Origin: Aurantibacter_A sp039941195
GTDB lineage: Bacteria > Bacteroidota > Bacteroidia > Flavobacteriales > Flavobacteriaceae
DNA length: 64,000 nt
Direction: 5' to 3'
Assembly (NCBI RefSeq): GCF_039941195.1
Contig: NZ_JBDVFA010000103.1
Span: 32,771-96,770 of the forward strand
The position numbers were made by a program, and so were the translations under genes. Of the stretch, positions 15,932 to 25,601 are shown piece by piece. Below the pieces are notes generated by a model. It was not told the origin of the DNA, searched no databases, and saw only the letters and a list, made by a program, of their open reading frames with translations. Within the stretch, counting starts at the first letter, position 1; each line of letters begins with the position of its first letter.

Positions 15932-17995
15932 CTACTCTTCTTCGTCTATCGCTTCTTCAGCATCTCGAATCAATTGATTTTCCATTATGTTCAACTTTTT
16001 CAATTTGGCTTTCCAAGTCTCAATAGCTTCTTTATGGGTCTCAATATTTTTGATTACATTTTGCACTATCGGACTGTCTTCTGAAGCGTTCGAAAAGAAT
16101 TGCATATTGTTCTCCAATTGGCGCAATTCAGTTTTACTTTCCGATATTTTTCGTCGAATAAAAGTGCGTTCTTTAGAAATTGCTGAATCATTATCAGCGT
16201 TCGCTAACTGTTTTATTTTGTTGCCATATTTTAAGAGCTCAGACTCTTGTCTACTAATGTCTAGTTTTTTAAAGAGTGCATCTAAAATGGTATTGAACTT
16301 TTGATTAATGTTCTTTCTTTTAAATGGTACGCGACCATATGATTTCCACTCTTCAATAAAAGCTTTTATTTGTGCTAAGTCTGAATCTCTTTCGCCTGTT
16401 AGTTTAAAGGCTTTGAGCTTTTCTAAACAAGCTATTTTTTTATCAAGATTTACGGTCTCTTCTTTTCGCTCTGTGTTTTTTGAAGCATGTAGTCGGTCGA
16501 AATAATGATTACAGGCAGTTTTAAAATCTTTCCAAAGTTTATCGGAATACCTACGAGGTACGTGCCCTATTTTTTTCCATTCGCCTTGTATACGCTTCAT
16601 CTCTTGGGTGGCCGTATCCCATTCTTCACTATCTTTTAAGCTTACAGCAATATTTAATAGTTCCCTTTTTTTACTTAAGTTATCTTGCTGTTCCTTTTTT
16701 AAATTTTTATAAAAAGAATTTTTGTTTTTATTAAAACCACGAACCGCCTCTTTAAATTCAGCCCAAGTTTTTTCATTTACTTTTTGCGGTACTTTACCAG
16801 CATTAAAAAAGGCGTCTCGTAGCGCATCAATTTGTTTTATTTGCTGTTGCAGTACTTTATGATTGTTGGCAACGTTATGCGATACTTTAGCGATATCGGC
16901 AATTATCGCTTTTTTCTTTATTAAATTCTCCTCGTAAACTGCATCTAATTCTTTGTAGTAATCTTGGCGTCTTTGGTGCATTGCCTTAGTAGCATTACTA
17001 AAACGCTCCCATATTTCTTCGCGATGTTCTTTTGCAACAGGGCCAATCTCTTCTTTCCATAGCTTATGCAAAACCTGCAATTCACGAAATGCCTGACCTA
17101 AATCTTTTATTTCTACTAAGGATTCAGCGCGGGCTACCAGCTTTTGCTTTTCTTCTAAATTGTGTTTAAAATCAAGATCTCTTAATTCTCTATTTAGATG
17201 TAGAAAATCGTAAAATATTTCAATATGGTGGTGGTAAGTACGCCATACATCATTATAATGCGTTCGAGGTATTGGTCCTGCGTTGCTCCAATTTTGTTGT
17301 AACTCTCTAAAATTTTTATAGGTAGTATTTATATCCTCTTCTACATTTATTAGCCCTTTAAGTTGCTCAATTATAGAAAGTCGATTTGCTAAGTTTTCTT
17401 TTAGGTTCTTTTCTAAGCTTTTGTGATAGCTATTGCGCTTTTCACGGTAATCTTGATAAACTTCGTTAAATTGACGCTTTGTTACAGAATTGTAGCGAAA
17501 ATCTATTTCACTACCACCATTGCTAATAAACTCTTCTTTTTTATGCTCTAAGAATTCTTGAAATTTTAAATCAAATTCATGTTTAATACCATCAACATGC
17601 TTTTTAATAGCTTGTACTTTTTCATTACGTACTAATCGCTGTAATTCACCTACCAAATTCTCCATAGACATGGCATGGTAATCTAATTCAGGAATTTCAT
17701 GTCGTTGTTGGTTGTCCGTATCTTCTGCATCTTCTGCAACTGATTCGTCTATTTCCTCTAGTACATCGTCTGCGGATTCTTTCGTTGTAGCTTCGCTTTC
17801 AATCGCATCTGATTTCTCATCTGTAGCTTCGGCAACAGGTTCAACACTACTTTCTTCTGTAGTTTCAGCCGTTGAATTTTCAATAGGAGTAGCAGTTGTT
17901 TTTTCTTCAACAGCATCGTTTTGTTTTACTTCATTTTCTGCAGCAGCAGTTTCAGTAATTTTTTCTTCTTTATTTTCTTCGTTTGCTTCAAGCAT
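15932..17995 (-). CDS. DUF349 domain-containing coiled-coil protein
   Basis: A 687-residue protein. The first ~110 residues are very acidic and low in complexity (Glu, Asp, Thr, Ser, Ala rich). The rest is helical with repeated DUF349 units of the form LQQNWSNAGPIP...VWRTYH, LHKLWKEEIGPV, IQGEWKKIGHVPRRYSDKLW and IEEWKSYGRVPF. DUF349 repeats are found in coiled-coil bacterial proteins of unknown function. The protein is cytosolic. The acidic N-terminus explains a false Ser-rich antisense ORF over the same bases. Upstream is a 149-base gap before the aroE stop. Confidence 0.87.
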   Translation of the reverse strand: MLEANEENKEEKITETAAAENEVKQNDAVEEKTTATPIENSTAETTEESSVEPVAEATDEKSDAIESEATTKESADDVLEEIDESVAEDAEDTDNQQRHEIPELDYHAMSMENLVGELQRLVRNEKVQAIKKHVDGIKHEFDLKFQEFLEHKKEEFISNGGSEIDFRYNSVTKRQFNEVYQDYREKRNSYHKSLEKNLKENLANRLSIIEQLKGLINVEEDINTTYKNFRELQQNWSNAGPIPRTHYNDVWRTYHHHIEIFYDFLHLNRELRDLDFKHNLEEKQKLVARAESLVEIKDLGQAFRELQVLHKLWKEEIGPVAKEHREEIWERFSNATKAMHQRRQDYYKELDAVYEENLIKKKAIIADIAKVSHNVANNHKVLQQQIKQIDALRDAFFNAGKVPQKVNEKTWAEFKEAVRGFNKNKNSFYKNLKKEQQDNLSKKRELLNIAVSLKDSEEWDTATQEMKRIQGEWKKIGHVPRRYSDKLWKDFKTACNHYFDRLHASKNTERKEETVNLDKKIACLEKLKAFKLTGERDSDLAQIKAFIEEWKSYGRVPFKRKNINQKFNTILDALFKKLDISRQESELLKYGNKIKQLANADNDSAISKERTFIRRKISESKTELRQLENNMQFFSNASEDSPIVQNVIKNIETHKEAIETWKAKLKKLNIMENQLIRDAEEAIDEEE

Positions 17996-18144
17996 TGCCC
18001 CCTATATCTATTTAACACTATAACGTTATTGTAAGATACTAACTCAATAGGTAACAACAAAAATTATACTCGCTCTTTTTAAAAACGAATTTTATAAATA
18101 ATAAGTTGAACTAGTTTTTTATTGAAATATATAATGAAATTTCA

Positions 18145-18882
18145 TTAAGAATTCCAGATTTCCCAAGAGGCTTCTGCTTGTAATTCTAGCATTTTTAGTC
18201 CATTAATAATCGTAGCACCCTTATCTTCACCAGCTTTTAGAAAAGCTGTTTTTTCAGGATTATAAATTAGATCATAGAGCAAATGGTCTTCACTTAAGTA
18301 CTGATATAAAATAGCAGGTTTTTTTTCAATATCAGGATGCGTGCCTAAAGGTGTACAGTTAACAATTAGGGTATTATTTTGTATTATTTCTTTATCCAAA
18401 TCATCATAACTTAATTGATCTTTTTTTGGTCGCCTAGACACAAATTGAAAATTAATTCCCAAGGATTTAAAAACATGAGCCACAGCTTTAGATGCACCAC
18501 CTGTACCTAATATTAATGCACTTTTATGATGTGATTTTAGCTGAGGTTGTATCGATTTTTGAAAACCAATTACATCCGTATTGTAACCTATGAGGTTTTT
18601 ATTTGTAATTTTTATTGTATTAACAGCTCCAATTTGTAATGCTGTATCATTAATATTGTTTAAATATGGAATAATTTCTTGCTTGTATGGTATGGTAACA
18701 TTAAAACCTTTTACTTCCGAATTATTTTCAAATAGTGCTGAAAATTCCTGAATAGATTGCAGATCGAAATTCTCATAGGAATAGTTTTCTAGATTTAATT
18801 TTTCAAATTTTTCTGCAAAATATCCTCTTGAAAAAGAATACGATATGTTTTTTCCAATGAGTCCGAATCTATTTTTTTTCAT
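18145..18882 (-). CDS. aroE: Shikimate dehydrogenase
   Basis: A 245-residue AroE, converting 3-dehydroshikimate to shikimate with NADPH in the aromatic amino acid pathway. The substrate pocket is visible as SYSFSRGYFAEKF (SxS motif), GFNVTIPYKQEI (catalytic lysine) and GYNTDVIGFQKS (catalytic aspartate). The nucleotide-binding loop is LILGTGGASKAVAH, followed by SRRPKKDQ. It is somewhat shorter than the ~270 residues of E. coli AroE, which is normal in this phylum. It is followed by the DUF349 gene and preceded by the DUF368 pair. Confidence 0.93.
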   Translation of the reverse strand: MKKNRFGLIGKNISYSFSRGYFAEKFEKLNLENYSYENFDLQSIQEFSALFENNSEVKGFNVTIPYKQEIIPYLNNINDTALQIGAVNTIKITNKNLIGYNTDVIGFQKSIQPQLKSHHKSALILGTGGASKAVAHVFKSLGINFQFVSRRPKKDQLSYDDLDKEIIQNNTLIVNCTPLGTHPDIEKKPAILYQYLSEDHLLYDLIYNPEKTAFLKAGEDKGATIINGLKMLELQAEASWEIWNS

Positions 18883-18976
18883 TTATTTTTTTGAAGTTTT
18901 TCACCTACACCAATTGAGTGCTATTGTATTTTTTTTCTTAGTCGAATTGTTTTAATCAACCTAAATAGTATCATTT

Positions 18977-20008
18977 TTATTTGACTTTCTTCTTTTGGCT
19001 TCCGCCATTTTTACCGTACCAACCTAAGGCTAATAAAATTGACATGCCAATAAGAGCAAAAAATAATGCCCACCACGTTTCAATGTTATTAAAATCTGGA
19101 AAGTAACGTTCGTAGTTTACAATAATTTCTTTACCATTAGAATCGAATAGGATGTTGCCATTTTCATCCAACTGTAAAATAGTTCTTTTCCATGGCCATA
19201 CTACACCTAATGATCCAGTTATAAACCCGATAATAACCGCATTGGTTATATGTTTATAATGCTTAAGCACAAAGCCTAGTAAGTGTGATAATGTTACAAG
19301 TCCGGTTGCCGATCCTAGGGTAAATACTGCTAGTATTTTTAAAGTCGCAATTCGGACTTTGTTGTGAATGAAACTAAAATCACCCTTTAGTATATCAGCA
19401 AAAGTATCATACAAAGCGTTTACCGAATCTACTAAAAGCAATACGTAATTGCCTAGCAAAATAAGGATAAAGGACCCTGAGAGCCCTGGTAAGGTCATTC
19501 CGGATACACTAATCATCCCACAGAAAAAAATAAAAATTAGGTTGTCATTTTCTTTAGCAGGATTTAAATAACTAATTGAAATACCTACAATAAGTCCTAA
19601 AATTCCTGCCGGAATAGTTCGTTTGTTCCAATGTTCAAAATCTTTAGCTATATAATATATGGACCCTAATATCATACCGAAAAAGGCTGCCCAAACATAT
19701 AGTTCTTTAGTTTCTAAAAAATAGTCGAGGAGTTTGGATACACTGAAATAACTAACGAGCATACCGAATATTAATAGCGATAAGAACTGTCCATTTATAT
19801 AACGATAAAAACTTTTTAATCTGCCGCTAAAAAAAAGCTTAAAAGCCTTGCCATTAACTTTTTGTAAGGAATAAATGAATTCTTCGTAAAACCCACCAAC
19901 ATAGGCCACAATACCACCAGATACGCCAGGTACTTTATTAGCAGCACCCATGCATAGTCCTTTAATGACCAAAAAAATTCGATCTATAAAAGTACGTGGT
20001 TCATACAT
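18977..20008 (-). CDS. DUF368 membrane protein (PopT-type polyprenyl-phosphate transporter), copy 2
   Basis: A 343-residue polytopic membrane protein of the DUF368 family. Motifs KVPGVSGGIVAYVGGFYEEFI and MTLPGLSGSFILILLGNY are the two inverted signature segments, repeated halves of the family fold. DUF368 proteins (PopT) have been shown to translocate polyprenyl phosphate, the lipid carrier of cell-wall and glycan precursors. The frame is open further upstream, but the start at 20008 (MYEPRTFIDRIFLVIKG) leaves a seven-base gap after the preceding DUF368 gene and matches that protein's N-terminus (MEPRNLFQYIVIALKG). The two are tandem paralogues. Confidence 0.85.
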   Translation of the reverse strand: MYEPRTFIDRIFLVIKGLCMGAANKVPGVSGGIVAYVGGFYEEFIYSLQKVNGKAFKLFFSGRLKSFYRYINGQFLSLLIFGMLVSYFSVSKLLDYFLETKELYVWAAFFGMILGSIYYIAKDFEHWNKRTIPAGILGLIVGISISYLNPAKENDNLIFIFFCGMISVSGMTLPGLSGSFILILLGNYVLLLVDSVNALYDTFADILKGDFSFIHNKVRIATLKILAVFTLGSATGLVTLSHLLGFVLKHYKHITNAVIIGFITGSLGVVWPWKRTILQLDENGNILFDSNGKEIIVNYERYFPDFNNIETWWALFFALIGMSILLALGWYGKNGGSQKKKVK

Positions 20009-20015
20009 GTAATTT

Positions 20016-20954
20016 TCACTTTTTTGAGGCAGTTTTTTCCAAAATAAAAATAAGGGAAAAACCGATGATAGCAGCAATTATGGCATACATTAATTGCGAT
20101 TCGCCATCATAAGAAAAAGGAGAGATACTTTGTTCAGCTATTATTTTTTCTTTGTCACCGTACATACGGGTTTCTAAGATTTCTTTCCAAGGCCATATTT
20201 TGTTTAATGAACCTAAAATAAATCCAGATAAAACAGCAAGTGTAATATTTTTATAATTGTTAAACATCCACTTCAAAACCTTAGCAAAACTCAATAGTCC
20301 GAAAACCACACCTAGACCAACAGCGATAATTATTTTAAAATCACGGTCGTCTACCGCATCTAAAACAGTTTTATAAGATCCTAAAAGAACTAAAATAAAT
20401 GATCCAGAAATACCTGGTAATATCATTGCACAAATAGCTAGAGCCCCTGAAAAAAACAAAAACAATAAACTATCTGAATTCTCAGCAGGTGGTAACTTTG
20501 TAATATAAAAGGCCACTACAGCTCCTAGTATTAGTAAGACGACTTTGGCTAAGTTCCATTTATTAATGGCTTTTGCTACAAAAAACACGCTGGCTAATAC
20601 TAAACCAAAGAAGAAAGACCATAATGGAATGGGGTGATTTTCAAGTAACCAACTAATTAATTTTGAGAATGAAAAAATGCTAATTAGCATGCCTATAAAT
20701 AAAGCTGCTAAAAAATTTCCGTTAAGCGCAAGCCAAAAACTTTTAAAACCATGACTACGCCATAGGTTAAGCGTTTTAAGGTTGATATTGTTTAGCGAAG
20801 TAATAAATTCTTCGTAAATACCGGCTACAAATGCAATAGTACCCCCAGAAACTCCTGGGACTAGTTCAGCAATACCCATTCCCATGCCTTTTAAGGCGAT
20901 AACAATGTATTGGAAAAGATTTCTTGGTTCCATGCAAAGCGGTTTAATAACCAA
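20016..20954 (-). CDS. DUF368 membrane protein (PopT-type polyprenyl-phosphate transporter), copy 1
   Basis: A 312-residue polytopic membrane protein of the DUF368 family, upstream of and clearly paralogous to the next gene: ELVPGVSGGTIAFVAGIYEEF and MILPGISGSFILVLLGSY are the signature segments, and IWPWKEIL in the C-terminal part is shared with the other copy (VWPWKRTI). Polyprenyl-phosphate translocation is the established activity of the family. The frame begins with MVIKPLCMEPRN; the second methionine, at 20933, is the likelier start because it aligns with the N-terminus of the other copy. It lies 20 bases after the TPR gene, so the three are probably one transcript. Confidence 0.87.
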   Translation of the reverse strand: MVIKPLCMEPRNLFQYIVIALKGMGMGIAELVPGVSGGTIAFVAGIYEEFITSLNNINLKTLNLWRSHGFKSFWLALNGNFLAALFIGMLISIFSFSKLISWLLENHPIPLWSFFFGLVLASVFFVAKAINKWNLAKVVLLILGAVVAFYITKLPPAENSDSLLFLFFSGALAICAMILPGISGSFILVLLGSYKTVLDAVDDRDFKIIIAVGLGVVFGLLSFAKVLKWMFNNYKNITLAVLSGFILGSLNKIWPWKEILETRMYGDKEKIIAEQSISPFSYDGESQLMYAIIAAIIGFSLIFILEKTASKK

Positions 20955-20974
20955 TAAACGCTAAATTTGACTTT

Positions 20975-22378
20975 TTATTTGGAAGCCTTTCTAATACTTT
21001 CAATTACTTCTAGTACCCATTCAGCAGTACTAAATTGTGGATATTCTTTTTGAAAAAGTGTAAACTCGTCGAAGTTTAGTTTTAAAGCGTCAACAAGACT
21101 AATTCTGGCGTTAATTTTATCATCATTCAATAAATATAATCCAACTTTTTTATATGCTAGTTTCGCACTGCTTGGAAAATATCCTTGCCCTTGGATAAGC
21201 ACTTGAATAGCACTTTCAAAGTCCTTATTATTTGCTAAAACATTGGCCCATTTTACCCAAGTCTCATGTTCTTTGTCACCAAACTCCACCGTTTGTCTGT
21301 AGGCAAAATCGGCCTCGTGATAGTTTCTTAGCGCATTATTGATTTGAGCACATTTCTTCCAATAATCTGCATTTTCACCGTCAATATTTATCGCTTTGTT
21401 GATGTAATAAAAAGCTTTTTTATAATTCCTTTTTTTGAAATAAAAATCGGTTATTGCTAACCAACCCTTATCTAATAATGGATCTTCATGTACAGTATGG
21501 TAAAAGTAATATTTGGCCATTTCGTCATTGCGCAGTCGCTCATAACACTTGCCAATTCTGAGGTATGCATGAGATGTAGGATCCTCCATTTTAATGGTAG
21601 TCTCATAATTTTCGATAGCATCTTTAAAACGACCTAATTTTTCTAACATCTTACCTTTTTCAAAATAAGCACCCATAAAGGTGTCATCAGAAAAAATGGC
21701 AAATTCATAGGATGTTAATGCTTCGGCATATAATTTTTTAGCGGCATATTGTTTGCCTAATTGATGCCATGCAATTCCGCAATAGGGATTTTTATCTAAA
21801 TAATCATTTAAATAATAGATGGCCCCGTCAAAATCTTCTAAAAATTCGAAACAATATATAACATTGTAGAGGGCAGTATAATCTTGATCATCAAAATCTA
21901 AACATTTTATGAAACACTCTTTTGCCTTTTTAAAATCATCCATAAAAAGGTATTCCATACCCATCATAGACTGAATTTCAAATCCGTTTGTGGCCAAGGT
22001 TAATGCTTTTTGAAGTAAAACTACAGCTCCTTCATGGTTGTCTTGCTTCGAATATATATTAGCACGTTGAATATAAATTTCTTCGTTATGCGAATCTAAT
22101 ACTTGTAGTTCGTCCAATATTTTCTCAGCAAGATCAAGATTGTTTTCAAAAACCAAAACCTCTACATCAAGCAACTTAAGTTCAATGCAGCCGGGGTGCT
22201 GTTGTAAGCCTATCTTAATAGCCTTCTTAGCTAAAGAGATTTTACCGTTGTTCAAATAATGGTGGACAATATCCTCGAAATCTTCGGCATCGAAGAAATA
22301 GATATCATCTGTTTTCAGCATTGATTCGAACTTTATTATCGGTTCGTCAGGTCGTTCATTTGACTCTGGAGTCATCAT
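20975..22378 (-). CDS. Tetratricopeptide repeat protein
   Basis: A 467-residue soluble protein made of about ten consecutive TPR-type helix pairs, e.g. EEIYIQRANIYSKQDNHEGA, CGIAWHQLGKQYAAKKLYAE and GAYFEKGKMLEKLGRFKDAI, with the usual W/L-G-Y-A-P spacing. There is no signal peptide or membrane segment, so it is probably a cytosolic scaffold. It is upstream of the two DUF368 genes (20-base gap) on the same strand. TPR proteins in Bacteroidota often accompany envelope genes, but the partner is unknown. Confidence 0.9.
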   Translation of the reverse strand: MMTPESNERPDEPIIKFESMLKTDDIYFFDAEDFEDIVHHYLNNGKISLAKKAIKIGLQQHPGCIELKLLDVEVLVFENNLDLAEKILDELQVLDSHNEEIYIQRANIYSKQDNHEGAVVLLQKALTLATNGFEIQSMMGMEYLFMDDFKKAKECFIKCLDFDDQDYTALYNVIYCFEFLEDFDGAIYYLNDYLDKNPYCGIAWHQLGKQYAAKKLYAEALTSYEFAIFSDDTFMGAYFEKGKMLEKLGRFKDAIENYETTIKMEDPTSHAYLRIGKCYERLRNDEMAKYYFYHTVHEDPLLDKGWLAITDFYFKKRNYKKAFYYINKAINIDGENADYWKKCAQINNALRNYHEADFAYRQTVEFGDKEHETWVKWANVLANNKDFESAIQVLIQGQGYFPSSAKLAYKKVGLYLLNDDKINARISLVDALKLNFDEFTLFQKEYPQFSTAEWVLEVIESIRKASK

Positions 22379-22475
22379 ATATCTTGGGTTGAACTTCGGA
22401 TTTAAAAGTAATTGTTTGTGATTGTTTTTTGCTCGATGGCGGACGATATTATCAACAAATTAGTTAACATCCATA

Positions 22476-23651
22476 TTAAAGGTCATTTAATATTTCTAAA
22501 ATAATAGCGCAGCCTTTCTCTATTTCTTCAATAGATATGGTTAATGGCGGTGATATGCGAACTGCACGAGACTCAAATAATAACCAAAATAAAAGAAGTC
22601 CTTCTTGCAAGCTTTTTAGAATTATTTTATTCGCTGTTTCCACATCTTCTACTATTAGTGCTAACATTAACCCACTGCCTCGTATTTCCTTTATTTTTTG
22701 ATGTTGTAATAATTTTCGAAATAATTTTTCTTTGACAAGGGTTTCTGATATTAAATTGCTTTGCGTTACTTCTTGTAATGTAGCTAGGCTAGCTGCGGCT
22801 ATAACCGGGTTGCCTCCAAAGGTCGTTATGTGACCCAATTTTGGATTGTCTTGCAAACTAGTCATCATATTTTTAGATGCTGTAAACGCACCAACTGGCA
22901 GGCCAGAAGCCATACCTTTACCAATTACCAATATATCTGGCACACAATTGTAGTGTTGAAAAGCGAATAGTTTTCCAGTTCTTCCAAAACCAGGTTGAAT
23001 TTCATCTAGAATTAATAAAGCTCCCATTTGATTACAACGCGCCCGTACTTTTTCTAAATATTCATTTTTAGGAAGGATAAAGCCCGCTCCACCTTGTATA
23101 GTTTCTAATACTACAGCTGCAGTCTTCGTTGTTATTTTTAATAAATCATCTTCATTATTAAATTGGATAAAGCTTACATCTGGGAGTAATGGCCGAAAAG
23201 GGCTTTTACGTTCTTCAAGCCCTAAAAGACTTAAACTACCCATGGTATTACCATGATAGCTGTTTTTTGCGGAAATTAATTCGCTTCTACCTGTAAAACG
23301 TCTTGCCAATTTTATTGCCCCCTCGATAGCTTCCGTGCCTGAATTTACCAAATAAGTGGTGTCCAAGTTGTCGGGCAATTGTTCAGATAATAGTTTGCAA
23401 AATTGTACAGCTGGGGACAGTGCGAACTCACCATAAACCATAACATGCATATATTGCTCTGCTTGTTTTTGAACTGCGCTTACTATCTTAGGATGACAGT
23501 GCCCTAATGTGCAGGCTGAAACACCAGCTACAAAATCTAAATATGCTTTGTTGGAGGCATCATATACGTAACTACCCGAAGCGCGTACTATTTCTAAACC
23601 AAGTGGGTGTGAACTTGTTTGGGTTTGATATGTTAGAAAGTCCTCTTTCAT
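22476..23651 (-). CDS. Aspartate aminotransferase family protein (class III, PLP)
   Basis: A 391-residue class III pyridoxal-phosphate aminotransferase of the acetylornithine/ornithine/GABA group. YLVNSGTEAIEGAIKLAR binds the cofactor phosphate, LILDEIQPGFGRTGK holds the aspartate that pairs with the pyridine nitrogen, and DILVIGKGMASGLPVGAF carries the PLP lysine. The exact donor and acceptor cannot be read; the sequence is typical of a Bacteroidota group without a fixed name, and it is not part of an arginine operon here. It stands 63 bases before the OstA gene on the same strand. Confidence 0.87.
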   Translation of the reverse strand: MKEDFLTYQTQTSSHPLGLEIVRASGSYVYDASNKAYLDFVAGVSACTLGHCHPKIVSAVQKQAEQYMHVMVYGEFALSPAVQFCKLLSEQLPDNLDTTYLVNSGTEAIEGAIKLARRFTGRSELISAKNSYHGNTMGSLSLLGLEERKSPFRPLLPDVSFIQFNNEDDLLKITTKTAAVVLETIQGGAGFILPKNEYLEKVRARCNQMGALLILDEIQPGFGRTGKLFAFQHYNCVPDILVIGKGMASGLPVGAFTASKNMMTSLQDNPKLGHITTFGGNPVIAAASLATLQEVTQSNLISETLVKEKLFRKLLQHQKIKEIRGSGLMLALIVEDVETANKIILKSLQEGLLLFWLLFESRAVRISPPLTISIEEIEKGCAIILEILNDL

Positions 23652-23714
23652 ATAATATTACTTGAAGCTAGATACAGCATTTTATTTACAACTATTCTTA
23701 AGAAATAAATGTCC

Positions 23715-25463
23715 CTATTGCGTATCGGATTTTTCCGCTGGTAGGTTCGTTTCTTTTTGCTTTTCCGTTGCTGATTTTTCTTTTGGATCTGCAACTTTTG
23801 AAGGTGGTATTGGGATATTATTTATTGGATCACCAGCATTTTTTGAGCGTGCCTCTTCTTCAGCATCAATATCAATAGGATTTTCAATTCCGTTTATGGT
23901 AACTAGTTCTATATTATTATCATCTTCATCAAAAATTTCATCTTTGGTTAAAAGACGTTCGTCGGCTCTCCAAATAAAACCTTTTAATAATCGACTATTT
24001 TCAGGAAGATCTTTCTCTGGGAAAATATCGCCATTAGGATCTGTAATAAAAGTTAAATCTTCAACATCATTATTTGCTAGTGTAATATGAATTTTACTGC
24101 AAATTGTTTTGTCGATGCCGATTAGTTCGTTGTCATCATTATACATGTAGTAAATAACCTCGGTATTCTTTACTAAATCTATAATCTTCATTTCATTTTC
24201 TATAAACTTGCCATATAAGTTTACTCCTTTAGCCTGATTAAAACCTACTTTGCCTATACTATCTTGAGATACTAAAAAGGCATTGTCAATTACTTTTAAA
24301 GAATCTAACTTTTCTGTTTTTAAATCTGATATAATATGAATGCTATCCCCAGTCATTTGGTTTTCGCCATTCCATACTACCGGATTTTTTATTAATTGTG
24401 TTAAGCCGTTGTATTGTTCGGAATGTATGGAATCACATTTGCCACTCATATCTGTTTTAAAAATTTTCGCATTTCTAAAGGCACGTAACACTCTTTTGTT
24501 AGGTTTGCCCGTAGCCATAAGAGTATCACCATGAATAAAAATGGAATCGTTCTCCATTAACCCTATTGAAACAGCACGCTTTGTTGCAAAAACCGAGTCC
24601 TTTGCTTTAAATACCTCGGCGTAATGTGCTTTAATAATCCCTTTATTAATAGTATCTAAAACGGTTATATTGTTGGTTGCTGAAGCGAATTCCGAGGCTC
24701 TGTCAAAATAGACACTATCCCCCTCCATAATTCTATTGTTATAATGAATAGTGGTGTTTTTAATACCATAACCATTTTCAATTTTGGTATCGTAAAAGCC
24801 TCTTTCGCAATACATCTTGTAATCGGCACCGGTAATTGTTGATGGACCATACATGTAAGCGTTTTTTGAAGTGGTGTAATAATCTAACTGCTCCGAATCT
24901 AATATGTATTTGGCATTATCTATATGTACACTATCTAAGAATTGATATTTTTTGGTTTCTAAATAATACTTACCAATTTCGCTAGTAAGCGTATTGGCAG
25001 AATCTATTACTGTTCCAAAGCTATCGTAATAGGATTCTTGTTTTTCACGATCAAAATAAAGGGTGTCGGTTTGCAATGTCATGTTACCATTTTCATTGGT
25101 TTCACTTTTTAAAAGTACATTATCCCATGCCTTAGCCATTTTAAGATTGCCGTCATAATCTACCTTACCACTGGTCATTAATACAGAGTCGCCTTGTTGA
25201 ACACGTACATTTCCAATAGCCTTTATTTTATTTTCTTTAATGTAGTAAATAGCTATATCACACCACATATCTGCACCTTCGTGCTCAAATTGGACTTGTA
25301 GTTCGTCTTTCTGAAAAATGGCGGCATCCGGAAATTTAGCTTCATCCTTCGTAAAGTTTGCACCATGTACGATGTTAATTTGAGCAGGCTCTTTCGCTGC
25401 TTCCTGAGCAAGTAATTGCACCGTTGTACACAGTATAAGTAGGAATGAAATAGCTTTATTCAA
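23715..25463 (-). CDS. OstA-like protein (LptA/LptD N-domain type), LPS transport
   Basis: A ~582-residue exported protein: signal peptide AISFLLILCTTVQLLAQ, then the OstA/LptA beta-jellyroll repeats (KAIGNVRVQQGDSVLMTSGKV, ALKVIDNAFLVSQDSI-type strands) seen in bridge proteins of lipopolysaccharide export, and a C-terminal low-complexity tail rich in Lys, Pro and Glu. No ATG start is available: the frame has TTG at 25481 and TTG at 25463. I prefer 25463 (MNKAISFLL) because the TAnnTTTG element at 25486-25479 would otherwise overlap the start codon. The protein is longer than E. coli LptA, as is usual for the Bacteroidota form. Confidence 0.82.
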   Translation of the reverse strand: MNKAISFLLILCTTVQLLAQEAAKEPAQINIVHGANFTKDEAKFPDAAIFQKDELQVQFEHEGADMWCDIAIYYIKENKIKAIGNVRVQQGDSVLMTSGKVDYDGNLKMAKAWDNVLLKSETNENGNMTLQTDTLYFDREKQESYYDSFGTVIDSANTLTSEIGKYYLETKKYQFLDSVHIDNAKYILDSEQLDYYTTSKNAYMYGPSTITGADYKMYCERGFYDTKIENGYGIKNTTIHYNNRIMEGDSVYFDRASEFASATNNITVLDTINKGIIKAHYAEVFKAKDSVFATKRAVSIGLMENDSIFIHGDTLMATGKPNKRVLRAFRNAKIFKTDMSGKCDSIHSEQYNGLTQLIKNPVVWNGENQMTGDSIHIISDLKTEKLDSLKVIDNAFLVSQDSIGKVGFNQAKGVNLYGKFIENEMKIIDLVKNTEVIYYMYNDDNELIGIDKTICSKIHITLANNDVEDLTFITDPNGDIFPEKDLPENSRLLKGFIWRADERLLTKDEIFDEDDNNIELVTINGIENPIDIDAEEEARSKNAGDPINNIPIPPSKVADPKEKSATEKQKETNLPAEKSDTQ

Positions 25464-25478
25464 TGCAAAAATTTTGCT

Positions 25479-25486
25479 CAAAAATA
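25479..25486 (-). promoter_or_regulatory. Probable minus-7 promoter element for the OstA gene
   Basis: On the minus strand the sequence is TATTTTTG, matching TAnnTTTG. Transcription would begin near 25473, 10 bases before the TTG start at 25463. This placement argues against the alternative TTG at 25481, which lies inside the element. Confidence 0.45.
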
Positions 25487-25563
25487 GGGTTTTTTTAGAG
25501 GAGGTACCTTTTGATTAGCATAGTTTTAGGATAGCATTTTTTTAATGTTAGATTTTCTTAAAA

Positions 25564-25596
25564 TTGTAAATCTGCTAAATCAAATATGTATTTTTG
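25564..25596 (+). promoter_or_regulatory. Probable promoter of the SprT-like gene (TTG ... TATTTTTG)
   Basis: TATTTTTG at 25589-25596 matches the minus-7 consensus exactly, with TTG at 25564-25566 separated by 22 bases. The predicted start site is at about 25602, the A of the ATG, so the message may have no leader. Confidence 0.45.
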
Positions 25597-25601
25597 TTAG
25601 A

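Noticed and set aside
17712..18023. 103-residue Ser-rich ORF on the plus strand
   Set aside because: It is the antisense of the acidic low-complexity N-terminus of the DUF349 gene; Glu-rich codons read backwards give Ser. No other support.
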